Below the pieces are notes generated by a model. It was given only the letters and a program-made list of their open reading frames with translations. It searched no databases and was not told the origin of the DNA. From NCBI RefSeq assembly GCF_000192475.1, contig NZ_AEYW01000017.1:1-53802 (forward strand): DNA of 53,802 nt. Reading direction: 5' to 3'. Position 1 is the first letter of the stretch. The number at the start of each line of letters is the position of its first letter. Positions 16,081-24,266 of the stretch are shown here, in pieces. Made by a program: the position numbers and the translations under genes. The stretch comes from Ruegeria conchae. GTDB taxonomy: Bacteria; Pseudomonadota; Alphaproteobacteria; Rhodobacterales; Rhodobacteraceae.

Positions 16081-16689
16081 GTGGCCGAGGTGGATCGCCA
16101 TTCCCGTTGGGTGCAGTTTCTGAAAGTTCTGCTACCACTGGCGGCGATTCTTATATTGTCCTCTGTGTTTTTGCTGTCCCGCAGCATCGAAACCAATGTG
16201 TCGGCGCCCTTCAGTGATCAGGATATTGGAGAGCGACTGACAGATCAGGTCGTTACCCGCCCCGACTACAAAGGCGTAACCCGCAAGGGCGAAGGGATTC
16301 GGGTCGAAGCTCGTCGTGCCAGCCAAAGTGGTGAACTAGAAACCCCAACGGCTTCTGAGGTTCAGGGGCGATTTGAGTTGAGCAGCGGTGGCGTGATTAC
16401 ACTTGAATCGAATACGGGCATGATCCGGCCAGATAAGGGCACCGCGACATTTGTGGGCGATGTAGTCATCACGACGGCGGATGGTATTAAGGTAACGACT
16501 GACCTTTTGAATACATCTTTGGATGAAATCCGCGGCGACAGCCCAGGTCAGATTGACGGAACGGGTCCGATTGGCGACTTTACTGCAGGACGAATGATTT
16601 TTGGGACTGTAAAAAAGGACGGTCCGGTCCATATTCTTTTTACAGGCGGCGTGAAGCTGATATACGAGCCGCAAAAAGCAGAAAGATAA
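16081..16689 (+). CDS. lptC: LPS export protein LptC
   Basis: This 202-residue bitopic protein has one N-terminal membrane helix (about 15-36) and a periplasmic beta-jellyroll region that includes 'GTATFVGDVVITTADGIKVTTDLLNTSLDE' like strands. LptC passes LPS from the LptBFG transporter to LptA. The start is GTG at 16081, overlapping an AAGGA site. The sequence is weakly conserved, as is usual for LptC, but the location before lptA and lptB is decisive. Four bases separate it from kdsD. Confidence 0.9.
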   Translation: MAEVDRHSRWVQFLKVLLPLAAILILSSVFLLSRSIETNVSAPFSDQDIGERLTDQVVTRPDYKGVTRKGEGIRVEARRASQSGELETPTASEVQGRFELSSGGVITLESNTGMIRPDKGTATFVGDVVITTADGIKVTTDLLNTSLDEIRGDSPGQIDGTGPIGDFTAGRMIFGTVKKDGPVHILFTGGVKLIYEPQKAER

Positions 16690-16692
16690 CTT

Positions 16693-17184
16693 GTGTTCGA
16701 TTTACGTGTCGCCGTTTTGTGTTGTGCCATCGCAGTTGGGGCCACGCCTGCATTTGCGCAGGAGGCTCAGGTGGCATTTGGATCGGTCAACGCTGACCCG
16801 ACCCTGCCGGTTGAAGTCACGTCCGAGACTCTGAACGTAAATCAGGAAGACGGCTCTGCCGAGTTTATCGGCAACGTGATCGTCATACAGGGTGAAATGC
16901 GCCTGACCGCAGATCGCGTTCTTGTCATCTATAACGAAGAACGTTCGGCCATTGATCGGATGGAAGCGACCGAAAATGTCGTTCTGGTCAGTCCACCTGA
17001 CGCTGCCGAAGGTGATTGGGCGGAATACACCATCGATTCCGGTGTGATCGAAATGAAGGGCAATGTGCTGCTGACTCAGGGGCCCAGCATTATCAGTGGT
17101 GATCAGATGATCGCAAATCTGACGTCCGGAACCGCAACGATGTCGGGGCGCGTCAAGACGATCCTGCAGCAAGGTGGCAACTGA
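16693..17184 (+). CDS. lptA: LPS transport periplasmic protein LptA
   Basis: This 163-residue protein has a signal peptide (about 1-22, ending FAQ) and an OstA-like domain. 'LPVEVTSETLNVNQEDGSAEFIGNVIVIQGEMRLTADRV' and 'IEMKGNVLLTQG' are typical strands of the LptA bridge across the periplasm. The start codon is probably GTG at 16693; no strong ribosome-binding site is seen, which fits coupling to lptC three bases upstream. Its stop overlaps the lptB start. Confidence 0.93.
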   Translation: MFDLRVAVLCCAIAVGATPAFAQEAQVAFGSVNADPTLPVEVTSETLNVNQEDGSAEFIGNVIVIQGEMRLTADRVLVIYNEERSAIDRMEATENVVLVSPPDAAEGDWAEYTIDSGVIEMKGNVLLTQGPSIISGDQMIANLTSGTATMSGRVKTILQQGGN

Positions 17185-17942
17185 TGAACCGTCCCGAATT
17201 GTCCATCGCTGAAGGCTCTTCCGGTCTGAAAATCGAGAAGCTGCGGAAGTCTTATCGCAAGAAGACAGTCATCCGTGACGTGTCTATGGAGCTGAACCGA
17301 TCTGAGGTCGTGGCGCTGCTGGGGCCGAATGGATCGGGCAAGACCACCACGTTTTATTCCGTCGCAGGTCTGGTTTTTCCTGAAGCAGGTACCGTGATCA
17401 TTGACGGGCAGAACGTCACGACCCTGCCAATGTATCGCCGTGCGCGGTTGGGTATCGGTTATCTTCCACAGGAGATGTCAATTTTCCGCGGAATGAGTGT
17501 CGAGGACAATATCGCCTCGGTTCTGGATATCACGGTCAAACACGCTCATCGCCGGAAAGAGCGGCTTGAAGAGCTGCTATCGGATTTCTCGATCGAACAC
17601 CTGCGCCGCGCGCCTGCGCTTGCTCTCTCTGGTGGTGAGCGGCGCCGGGTTGAGATCGCGCGCTGTTTGGCTGCCGATCCGAAATATTTGCTGTTGGACG
17701 AGCCCTTTGCCGGGGTCGATCCGATCAGTGTCGGCGATATTCGACATTTGGTCGCTGATCTGAAGAAACGGGGTATCGGGGTTTTGATCACGGATCACAA
17801 CGTGCGGGAAACGCTGGAAATTGTGGATCGCGCCTATATTCTGCATGATGGTCAAGTTCTGATGTCCGGCACCCCAGACGAGGTAGTGGAAAACGAAAAT
17901 GTGCGCCGGGTCTATCTGGGCGAAAACTTCCGTATTTCATAA
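17184..17942 (+). CDS. lptB: LPS export ABC transporter ATPase LptB
   Basis: This 252-residue ABC ATPase has Walker A in GPNGSGKTTT (about 47-56), the Q-loop 'GYLPQE', the signature LSGGE at 148-152, Walker B 'YLLLDEP' at 168-174 and the switch His in 'LITDHNVRETL'. The last motif is characteristic of LptB. It powers LPS extraction from the inner membrane with LptF/LptG, which are not in the window. It is the last gene of the kdsD-lptCAB run. Confidence 0.97.
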   Translation: MNRPELSIAEGSSGLKIEKLRKSYRKKTVIRDVSMELNRSEVVALLGPNGSGKTTTFYSVAGLVFPEAGTVIIDGQNVTTLPMYRRARLGIGYLPQEMSIFRGMSVEDNIASVLDITVKHAHRRKERLEELLSDFSIEHLRRAPALALSGGERRRVEIARCLAADPKYLLLDEPFAGVDPISVGDIRHLVADLKKRGIGVLITDHNVRETLEIVDRAYILHDGQVLMSGTPDEVVENENVRRVYLGENFRIS

Positions 17943-18194
17943 GTTTACGCGGAAATGCGCCGGGCGCATGGCGGAAATCTCGCATAAACACATCTGTTTT
18001 GATTGACTCTCCCGCCGTCCCTTGCATCAATTGGGTCATGGCATTGCTTCGGTTCCAGTCAGGATCTCGATGTCCCTTCTTGGAAGGGCAGGATCAGCGG
18101 CAACCGCAGAAAATGCCGATACCCCCCACCCGATAAAAACAAGTCAGTCGCGTTACGCGGCGTCAGAATGGGTGTGAATTGTGAAGGAGATCAC
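17943..18194. other. Intergenic region lptB-hpf (no rpoN)
   Basis: No coding signal was found in these 252 bases. A small perfect hairpin, CCCTTC-TTG-GAAGGG, lies at 18074-18088. In many other proteobacteria rpoN (sigma-54) sits between lptB and hpf; here it is absent from this position. The hpf promoter should lie here, but I could not place it with confidence. Confidence 0.6.
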
Positions 18195-18758
18195 ATGCGT
18201 TACCAAATCAGCGGAAAACAGATCGACATCGGTGCGGCGCTGCAGACCCACGTGCAGACCGAACTGGGCGAGGTCGTGGGCAAGTACGCCCAGCGACCGA
18301 CTGACGCCAACGTCGTCTTTTCCCGTTCGGCGCATGAATATGTATGCGAAACCACTGTGCATCTGTCGACTGGCCTGACCGCTCAGGCCAAGGCTCATGC
18401 GACCGAGATTTATGCGGCGTTTGAAGGCTGCTGTGACAAGATGGAGACACAACTGCGGCGTTACAAACGGCGCCTCAAAGACCACCATAAGGATCGATCC
18501 GAGCCGGTTGAACTCTTTGGCGCGTCCTCTTATATCCTCGCCTCTGACGAATCGAACACGGCGGATGAACCCGAATCGCTGCAGCCGATGATTGTGGCTG
18601 AGATGGAGACCAAGATCCCATCGCTCAGTGTGGGTGAAGCTGTTATGCAAATGGAACTTGCCGGTGCCCCGGTGCTGGTGTTCCGGAATGAGAACAAGGA
18701 CGGATTGAATGTCGTATATCGTCGTGAGGACGGCAATATTGGCTGGATTGATCCGTAA
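18195..18758 (+). CDS. hpf: Long-form ribosome hibernation promoting factor
   Basis: This 187-residue protein has an N-terminal RaiA/HPF domain (about 1-105) starting MRYQISGKQIDIGAALQTHV and ending in the basic 'RYKRRLKDHHK'. A linker leads to the C-terminal dimerisation domain with 'PSLSVGEAVMQMELAGAPVLVFRNE' and 'VVYRREDGNIGWIDP'. The long form dimerises 70S ribosomes into inactive 100S particles in stationary phase. The frame is open upstream to 18003, but AAGGAG just before 18195 and the family N-terminus fix the start. Confidence 0.95.
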   Translation: MRYQISGKQIDIGAALQTHVQTELGEVVGKYAQRPTDANVVFSRSAHEYVCETTVHLSTGLTAQAKAHATEIYAAFEGCCDKMETQLRRYKRRLKDHHKDRSEPVELFGASSYILASDESNTADEPESLQPMIVAEMETKIPSLSVGEAVMQMELAGAPVLVFRNENKDGLNVVYRREDGNIGWIDP

Positions 18759-18778
18759 CAGGCAAGAATAGTCGGAAC

Positions 18779-18797
18779 GCCCCCTCGCAGAGGGGGC
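18779..18797 (+). terminator. Hairpin between hpf and ptsN
   Basis: GCCCCCTC-GCA-GAGGGGGC is a perfect 8-bp GC stem directly before the ptsN ribosome-binding site. No T-tract follows, so it may stabilise the upstream message or partly terminate rather than stop transcription fully. Confidence 0.5.
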
Positions 18798-18816
18798 ACG
18801 GCTTAGGAGCAGATTG

Positions 18817-19281
18817 ATGGAGCTTTCGAGTATTCTAAAGCCCGAAGCGGTGCGTGTAATGTCCGCTGCGTCCAGTAAGAAGCGATTGTTTCAGGAAATT
18901 GGCGACGTAGGTGCTGCGACGCTTGGGCTGGATGCGCAGGCCATCGTTGAAAGCTTGCTTGAGCGGGAGAGCCTTGGCCCGACTGGCGTTGGCCATGGTG
19001 TTGCGCTTCCACACGCTCGGTTGTCGGAACTGGAATCGGTCTCGGGTGTGTTTGTCATGCTCGAGAAACCCATCGACTTTGGCTCGGTCGACCGTCAGCC
19101 CGTTGATCTGGCGTTTTCGCTGTTTGCCCCTGAAGAAGCCGGGGTCGAGCATCTGAAGGCGCTGGCGCTAGTCTCGCGCACATTGCGTGAGCAATCGGTC
19201 TGCGCGAAGTTGCGGGCAAATCCTGATCCGGTAAAGCTGTATGCTATTCTGACCGAAGCTCAGTCGATGCAAGCGGCTTAA
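18817..19281 (+). CDS. ptsN: Nitrogen-regulatory phosphotransferase protein EIIA-Ntr
   Basis: This 154-residue EIIA of the fructose/mannitol type has 'RESLGPTGVGHGVALPHARL' with His66 as the phosphorylation site. It belongs to the regulatory PTS-Ntr relay (PtsP-NPr-PtsN), which senses nitrogen and potassium status and does not transport sugar. ATG at 18817 with TAGGAG upstream is preferred over TTG at 18814. It follows hpf, the usual order. Confidence 0.95.
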   Translation: MELSSILKPEAVRVMSAASSKKRLFQEIGDVGAATLGLDAQAIVESLLERESLGPTGVGHGVALPHARLSELESVSGVFVMLEKPIDFGSVDRQPVDLAFSLFAPEEAGVEHLKALALVSRTLREQSVCAKLRANPDPVKLYAILTEAQSMQAA

Positions 19282-19372
19282 GGTACTAAGAAACGAAGAA
19301 TGCGTTGAGCGACGGCAGGGTAATCATCTTTGGCGCCGCCTTTTGCGGGCAATACACGGCTGATCAGTCCAA

Positions 19373-19603
19373 CTAAAGATGATCCCAAAGAAAACTGAAT
19401 ATGGCGGCTAGGTAGAGGCCGGCGATCACATAGATTTTGTGTCCTTCATCCACCCATTCCTGCATTGTTAATGTAAAGCACTTTAGGCGACATGCGTCGT
19501 GCGAACCTGTAAACTCGCCGCCGAGCATCAGGAATGTCGCGATTCCGCCGAACAAAATCAGCGATATCCATTTTCTGTTTTGTCTGGGTATCTTAATTCG
19601 CAT
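19373..19603 (-). CDS. Possible small membrane protein
   Basis: This 76-residue reading frame has a basic N-terminus (MRIKIPRQNRKW), a hydrophobic helix at about 13-28 and a second at about 57-72. Between them lies 'HDACRLKCF', a cysteine pair. The topology looks sensible, with positive residues inside. However, there is no clear ribosome-binding site and I do not recognise the family. It may be real or chance. Confidence 0.35.
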   Translation of the reverse strand: MRIKIPRQNRKWISLILFGGIATFLMLGGEFTGSHDACRLKCFTLTMQEWVDEGHKIYVIAGLYLAAIFSFLWDHL

Positions 19604-19778
19604 TGGGATTGCTTAGAGGAACACGATGGATATCACCGTGAACTATGTCACGCTTTAGCAGATGCCGCGTAAGCAGCGTTAAAACCCAATGCAAGTTGCT
19701 ATCCAACGCCACCACCTTTTTCGGATTGCCCTCTGTGCTCACTCATTATTTTGACCAAAATAGCGTCTCTGAAATGAC

Positions 19779-19808
19779 AGCACCCTCGCAAAAGTCTGCG
19801 AGGGTGCT
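19779..19808 (-). terminator. Strong hairpin downstream of CAP lipoprotein gene
   Basis: AGCACCCTCGCA and TGCGAGGGTGCT form a perfect 12-bp stem with a 6-base loop. It lies 56 bases beyond the end of the leftward CAP-domain gene and probably ends its transcript. The T content after the stem is modest. Confidence 0.65.
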
Positions 19809-19863
19809 CGTTTCGCAAGGGTGATAGACAGTCAAAGGTTCGTTCGGCCTGCGACCGGAATAC

Positions 19864-20379
19864 TCAGCCGCCGGTGCCCATCTCCAATGTCCACCAGATT
19901 TTACCGCCTTTTTCCTGATGCCAGGCAAAGCCCATCTGTGTGGCTTTAGGGTCCATTATTACCGCGCGCGATCCAGGTTCCTGCATCCAAGCAGCTAGCG
20001 TTTCCGTCTCGGTCTCATAGGTCTCCGAGATCGCTTCGCCCAGGAAGGTGCCATAATATCCAACCCGCGAAGCCCGATCCAGGGGGGAAGACCCATCCGA
20101 CCCAAAATGCCAGGGCCGATTTTGGCGGGCCATGTCCTTCGAGTGAGTCTCGGCGGCTGCGTTCAGCTGTGCGTTCAACTGAACTTGCTGCAAACCCGAG
20201 GCTTGCCGCAGTGCGTTTACTGAATCCAGCATCCGGAACTGCAACTTCTCTGGGTTGCCGCGGATTTTATAGACGCTCGGCAATGGCCTGCCATCTGCAC
20301 CAAGAGTTGTCGTACCCGAATCAGTACATGCGGCAAGTGCGACTAAACAAATCGCTAGAAGAGAAAGAATACGTGTCAT
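19864..20379 (-). CDS. CAP/SCP-domain lipoprotein
   Basis: This 171-residue protein has a lipoprotein signal ending in 'LAAC' (Cys18). A CAP (cysteine-rich secretory/PR-1) domain follows, with 'LDSVNALRQASGLQQVQLNAQLNAAAETHSKDMA' type helix, 'RVGYYGTFLGEAI', 'WMQEPGSRAVIMDP' and a C-terminal 'MGFAW' strand. Bacterial CAP proteins are envelope proteins of mostly unknown function. The frame extends upstream to 20640, but that part overlaps the divergent L,D-transpeptidase gene. The ATG at 20379 with the lipobox 17 codons on is the obvious start. Confidence 0.88.
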   Translation of the reverse strand: MTRILSLLAICLVALAACTDSGTTTLGADGRPLPSVYKIRGNPEKLQFRMLDSVNALRQASGLQQVQLNAQLNAAAETHSKDMARQNRPWHFGSDGSSPLDRASRVGYYGTFLGEAISETYETETETLAAWMQEPGSRAVIMDPKATQMGFAWHQEKGGKIWWTLEMGTGG

Positions 20380-20548
20380 GATCGGCCTGAATTTAGTGTC
20401 GACCACGGAAATAGCCTGCCTGAGCGCCCAGAGCAAACGTTCAAAGGTCCAACCTTGCGTGATTCTGCCGGTTTGATTTGCGACTGAAGCATTCTGGCCA
20501 TAAAATATCACAGAAATTGCATTTACCCATAACAAAGGACCGCACAAC

Positions 20549-21148
20549 ATGGTCAAGAAAACTCTTTTGTCTCCGACGCGTCGCGGCTTTCTGGCGGCTG
20601 CCACCGCCAGTTTGGCTTCGCCTGCGTTAGCCCAATACATTCCGGGTGATCCGTTGCGCCCTGCGCCCGAACCTGAGCCTCAGGTACGACGCAATGTATC
20701 CGGATTCAGGGCGCTGGATTGGCAGCCTTACTTTTCCAATACCAGAAACGGGGCCATTCTGGTCGATACGGTATCCCGAGCGCTGCATTATTGGTCAGAT
20801 GATCAATCCGTATACAAACTGTACCCCTCGTCAGTGCCATTGACCGAAGAATTGACCCGTCGTGGGCGCACCAGTGTCATCCGCAAAGTCGAGGGTCCAA
20901 GTTGGTCACCGACGCCATCGATGAAAAAACGCAACCCCGAATGGCCTGATTATATCCCGCCGGGACCTGATAACCCATTGGGAACGCACGCTTTATATCT
21001 GAGTTGGAAATATTATCGCATTCACGGCACCCATGATACACGCAAAATCGGCCGTCGGTCTTCGAACGGATGCATTGGTTTGTTCAACGAAGATATCGCT
21101 GAGTTGTTCTCAATGGCCAAGGTGGGTACGCAAGTGTTGCTAATTTGA
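20549..21148 (+). CDS. L,D-transpeptidase (YkuD domain), Tat-type signal
   Basis: This 199-residue protein has a twin-arginine signal (SPTRRGFLAAATASLASPALA, written here in part) and a YkuD domain. The catalytic motif is HGT followed by GRRSSNGCIGL, with Cys175 the nucleophile. L,D-transpeptidases make 3-3 peptidoglycan crosslinks or attach proteins to the wall. 'PPGPDNPLGTHALYLSW' is a family substrate-loop motif. It stands alone, divergent from the CAP lipoprotein gene with a 169-bp shared promoter gap. Confidence 0.93.
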   Translation: MVKKTLLSPTRRGFLAAATASLASPALAQYIPGDPLRPAPEPEPQVRRNVSGFRALDWQPYFSNTRNGAILVDTVSRALHYWSDDQSVYKLYPSSVPLTEELTRRGRTSVIRKVEGPSWSPTPSMKKRNPEWPDYIPPGPDNPLGTHALYLSWKYYRIHGTHDTRKIGRRSSNGCIGLFNEDIAELFSMAKVGTQVLLI

Positions 21149-21184
21149 CGACATTTTCGCGCACGAACCTGCCATTTACGTAAG

Positions 21185-21196
21185 TTGCAATTGCAA
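21185..21196. promoter_or_regulatory. Palindrome upstream of small peptide gene
   Basis: TTGCAATTGCAA is a perfect 12-bp palindrome about 90 bases before the start of the 60-residue protein. It may be an operator; no cognate regulator is apparent. Confidence 0.3.
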
Positions 21197-21287
21197 TCCA
21201 TGGGGATAGCTGATTAGAAAAACTCACGAGGTAAGTCTTAGATGTGCGGTTTCGCTATTGGGAATCGCGCAAATTCTGGAGGTTAAT

Positions 21288-21470
21288 ATGAAGAAACTCG
21301 TTCTCGCTGCTGCTCTGACTGCTGCTGCTTCGACCGCATATGCTGGCAACCTGGAAGAGCCGGTTGTTGAAGCACCTGTCGTTGTCGAAGAAACCCAAGG
21401 TTCGTCGCAGGGCATCATCCTGCCGCTGATCCTGCTGGTTGTAGTTGCCGCAGCTGTTGCAGCAAGCTAA
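21288..21470 (+). CDS. Small secreted/membrane-anchored protein of unknown function
   Basis: This 60-residue protein has a signal peptide (MKKLVLAAALTAAASTAYA), a short acidic valine/proline stretch with 'EEPVVEAPVVVEE', and a C-terminal hydrophobic helix (about 42-58) ending AAS. A strong GGAGG lies seven bases before the ATG and a textbook terminator follows within 26 bases, so it is a monocistronic and probably well-expressed gene. I recall similar small proteins in Rhodobacteraceae but know no function. Confidence 0.8.
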   Translation: MKKLVLAAALTAAASTAYAGNLEEPVVEAPVVVEETQGSSQGIILPLILLVVVAAAVAAS

Positions 21471-21495
21471 GTCGACGAGACTTTATCAATTTAAG

Positions 21496-21527
21496 AAGGC
21501 GGTGGTGCAAGCCACCGCCTTTTTTTG
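21496..21527 (+). terminator. Rho-independent terminator of small peptide gene
   Basis: AAGGCGGTGG and CCACCGCCTT form a perfect 10-bp stem with loop TGCAAG, followed by a run of T residues. It can also serve the convergent hemH gene, which ends at 21549. Confidence 0.92.
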
Positions 21528-21548
21528 TGTGTTTGGTTAAGTGGGCCG

Positions 21549-22598
21549 TCATTCCAACCAGCCGCGCAAATTGTCTTGGATAACCTTGCTCAGTGCCGCG
21601 ATATGCGAATCATCATCGTTGAGGCACGGGATATAGGTGAACGATTCGCCGCCCGCGTGTTCGAAGCTTTCCTTAATTTCTTCGTTGATCTCTTCCAGCG
21701 TTTCGATGCAGTCGGCAGAGAACGCAGGCGCGATAACGGCGATATTTTTCTTACCTGCCCGAGCAAGATCGGCCACATGATCGACGGTGTAGGGTTTCAG
21801 CCACTCTTCCGGCCCAAATCGCGATTGGAAGGTTGAGACAAGCTGGTCATCTGACCAACCCAAACGCTCTTTCAGAAGTCTTGAGGTTTTGACGCACTGG
21901 CAATGGTAGGGATCACCTTGCTGCAGATAGCGTTCCGGCATGCCGTGATACGAGCACACGAGGACATCCGGTTTGGTCTCCATCACTGCATAGGCACGCT
22001 CGACCGAACTTGCCAGTGCGTCGATATAAGAGGGTTCATCGAAATAGGCCGGCACAGTTCGGCTGGCCGGCTGCCAGGTTTCTTTCATCAATGCACGGAA
22101 GAATTGATCGTTCGCTGTGGCGGTCGTAGCCCCGGCATATTGTGGGTAGAGCGGGAAGAAAAGGATGCGATCACAGCCTTCTTCCACCATCTGGCGCACC
22201 TTTGAAGGGGTCGAAGGATTCCCGTAGCGCATGCAGAATTCGACCATGACCTGATCGCCGTACTGTTCGTGCATCGCCTCGCGTATCTTGGCGGTCTGGT
22301 CCTTGGTGATCGTCATCAAAGGGCTTTCACCCTTGTCGTGATTCCAGATCGACTTGTACGCTTCGCCTGAACTGAAAGGGCGTTTGGTCAGGATGATGCT
22401 TTGCAGAATGGGCTGCCATTTCCAGGCTGGATAGTCGATCACGCGCTTGTCTGACAAAAATTCGTTCAGATAACGCCGCATGGGCCAATAGCTATAATCA
22501 TCAGGTGTGCCCAAGTTGGCCAGCAGGACACCGACACGTCCCGTTTTAATCTTGGGGTGCTCTGTGGACGCGTGGGTAGGACGAGTGGCATCAAACAT
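21549..22598 (-). CDS. hemH: Ferrochelatase
   Basis: This 349-residue enzyme inserts Fe2+ into protoporphyrin IX, the last step of haem synthesis. 'GVLLANLGTPD' at the N-terminus, 'VEFCMRYGNPS', 'ILFFPLYPQYAGATTATA', 'SYHGMPERYLQQGDPYHCQC' with the catalytic His, and 'PAFSADCIETLEEI' are all ferrochelatase motifs. The frame stays open 49 codons upstream, but ATG at 22598 has AGGAAG at correct spacing and the usual start. No other haem genes lie nearby. Confidence 0.96.
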   Translation of the reverse strand: MFDATRPTHASTEHPKIKTGRVGVLLANLGTPDDYSYWPMRRYLNEFLSDKRVIDYPAWKWQPILQSIILTKRPFSSGEAYKSIWNHDKGESPLMTITKDQTAKIREAMHEQYGDQVMVEFCMRYGNPSTPSKVRQMVEEGCDRILFFPLYPQYAGATTATANDQFFRALMKETWQPASRTVPAYFDEPSYIDALASSVERAYAVMETKPDVLVCSYHGMPERYLQQGDPYHCQCVKTSRLLKERLGWSDDQLVSTFQSRFGPEEWLKPYTVDHVADLARAGKKNIAVIAPAFSADCIETLEEINEEIKESFEHAGGESFTYIPCLNDDDSHIAALSKVIQDNLRGWLE

Positions 22599-22653
22599 GT
22601 GAAGCTTCCTGAATTTATGTGTCTGGCCTGAGATAACGGGAAAAGGCCGGTCG

Positions 22654-23484
22654 TCAATCGGGCAGTTTGCCCTCATCCGTGCCCAACGCATCGGCAAGGC
22701 GCATTTGGGCCGATCCCGGACGCAAAGGTTTGGGCTGACTGTCATCAGGGGACCAGCCTGTCAGGCAGACCAGTTCGTAAGTTCCCCTCAAACGGCCTTG
22801 GGAGGTTGTGAAATGAGCGGCATAGATTTCCTGCGCTTTCTCGAAAACAGCCCGCCGGGTCGGTTGTTTCAGACGATCTTGCAGCGCATTGGTTTCTCCC
22901 ATCGCGCGCAAATCATGCATCAGATGGTTAAGATCGCGGTATTCGGCAGATAACGTTGCCTTGTCTGCAACGGGCAAAGCCAAACCAGCCCGTTGCAGCA
23001 ACGCGCCCAGATCACGTAATTCTGCCATCGGTGCAATACGCGGGCTTAGACCGCCCGTAACCTCAATCTCCGCCTGACCCAGTGCCGCACGCAATTCCTG
23101 AAGGGTGTCACCTCCCAAGCAAACGACCAAGAGCAAACCATCGGGCTTCAACGCACGATGGCATTGGATTAATTGGCCAACCGGGTCGTTTGCCCAATGC
23201 AACGCCATCGCGTGTATCACTAGGTCATGCGCGCCTGGCGTCAGGTCCAGAACCTCATCATCCAGGATGATCCGGGTCTCGGTCCATAACCCTTCCCAGA
23301 TGTGTGGGAACGGGGTCACGACGACAGGCGCCTTAAAGATTTTATTAACCATCGATAGACGATCCTGCACCTCGTCAACGGCGGCGCGATGCAGAAACAG
23401 CGCCTCATCCTGCGCGCGGCCGCGGTGGAGCGCGAGGGCAGCGCGGTCAAACAGAGAGGGTGCAGTGTCGGACGGCAGTTTCAT
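22654..23484 (-). CDS. SAM-dependent methyltransferase, NDUFAF5/BioC-like
   Basis: This 276-residue class I methyltransferase-like protein starts 'LFDRAALALHRGRA', the pattern of the alphaproteobacterial NDUFAF5 (C20orf7) group, which also resembles BioC. The SAM motif I is weakly conserved ('PVVVTPFPHIWEG'), whereas 'DLVIHAMALHWANDPVGQLIQCHRALKPDGLLL' and 'LLVVCLGGDTLQELR' match motifs IV-VI. The mitochondrial relative hydroxylates an arginine of complex I rather than methylating, so catalysis here is open. Its start overlaps the probable comF start on the opposite strand. Confidence 0.8.
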   Translation of the reverse strand: MKLPSDTAPSLFDRAALALHRGRAQDEALFLHRAAVDEVQDRLSMVNKIFKAPVVVTPFPHIWEGLWTETRIILDDEVLDLTPGAHDLVIHAMALHWANDPVGQLIQCHRALKPDGLLLVVCLGGDTLQELRAALGQAEIEVTGGLSPRIAPMAELRDLGALLQRAGLALPVADKATLSAEYRDLNHLMHDLRAMGETNALQDRLKQPTRRAVFEKAQEIYAAHFTTSQGRLRGTYELVCLTGWSPDDSQPKPLRPGSAQMRLADALGTDEGKLPD

Positions 23485-24229
23485 AAGCCGCAAGTATCGC
23501 ATTCGTCAGGGGATTCAAACCGTTGTCGAGATGATCTATCCCCCGCGTTGCCTTTCATGCGGTGCGCTGACCGAATCCGACTTTGGCCTCTGCGGTCCAT
23601 GCTGGCGAGACACACCATTTATCGGCGGCTCAGTTTGCGAAAGTTGCGGCGTGCCGGTCCCCGGCGCACGGGATGGGTACAGAATCGAGTGCGACGACTG
23701 CCTAACAAGGCCGCGCGCTTGGCAGGACGGTCGGGCAGCTCTGTTGTATCAAGGGGGCGCCAGATCTCTGATACTGGCGTTGAAACATGGGGATCGTACG
23801 GATTTGGCGCGCCCGGCTGCGCGCTGGATGGCACGAGCCGGGTCCGAAGTGTTTCGCCCCAACATGTTGATCACGCCAGTCCCGCTGCATTGGTCCCGAA
23901 TGATCCGCAGGCGATATAACCAATCCGCACTGCTTGCGCATCATCTGGGTCAGGAAACGGGTCTGGCCGTATGCCCTGATCTTTTGGTTCGAACCAGACG
24001 CACGCCTGTCCTGGATGGCAAAACAGCGGTTGAACGTGCCGCAGCACTCGCCGACGCCATAGCTGTACATCCGAAACGAGAAAGTATGTCACAGGGCCGC
24101 GATATACTTCTGGTCGATGACGTTATGACCTCGGGTGCGACACTGGAGGCCTGCGCGCGTGTCTGCCGTGCTTCAGGAGCAAATCATATTTTCGTGTTGG
24201 TACTGGCGCGCGTTGCCAAGAATGCCTAA
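23465..24229 (+). CDS. comF: ComF-family phosphoribosyltransferase-like protein
   Basis: The 254-residue form has an N-terminal four-cysteine zinc-binding part ('CLSCGAL..CGPCW', then 'CESCG..CDDC') and a phosphoribosyltransferase domain with 'ILLVDDVMTSGATLEACARV'. ComF proteins act in uptake of single-stranded DNA during competence. The start is uncertain: GTG at 23465 with AGAGGG upstream keeps the usual residues before 'IYPPRC', while ATG at 23531 gives 232 residues but lacks a ribosome-binding site. The GTG choice overlaps the divergent methyltransferase gene by 20 bases. Confidence 0.88.
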   Translation: MSDGSFISRKYRIRQGIQTVVEMIYPPRCLSCGALTESDFGLCGPCWRDTPFIGGSVCESCGVPVPGARDGYRIECDDCLTRPRAWQDGRAALLYQGGARSLILALKHGDRTDLARPAARWMARAGSEVFRPNMLITPVPLHWSRMIRRRYNQSALLAHHLGQETGLAVCPDLLVRTRRTPVLDGKTAVERAAALADAIAVHPKRESMSQGRDILLVDDVMTSGATLEACARVCRASGANHIFVLVLARVAKNA

Positions 24230-24266
24230 TTCGCCCAAGAATGTGCGAAACCCAAAGGGACGGAAT

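Larger units (their letters stand above)
19282..19863. other. Mostly noncoding region ptsN-CAP lipoprotein
   Basis: These 582 bases hold one possible small membrane protein gene (19373-19603, minus) and a strong hairpin at 19779-19808. I see no tRNA or conserved RNA structure in the rest. The stretch is more AT-rich than its neighbours around 19600-19760. Confidence 0.5.

Noticed and set aside
20380..20640. N-terminal extension of the CAP lipoprotein
   Set aside because: It runs through the divergent promoter into the L,D-transpeptidase gene, and the lipoprotein signal starts at the inner ATG.
23105..23464. Longer comF start
   Set aside because: The extra 120 codons are antisense to the methyltransferase gene and do not resemble ComF.
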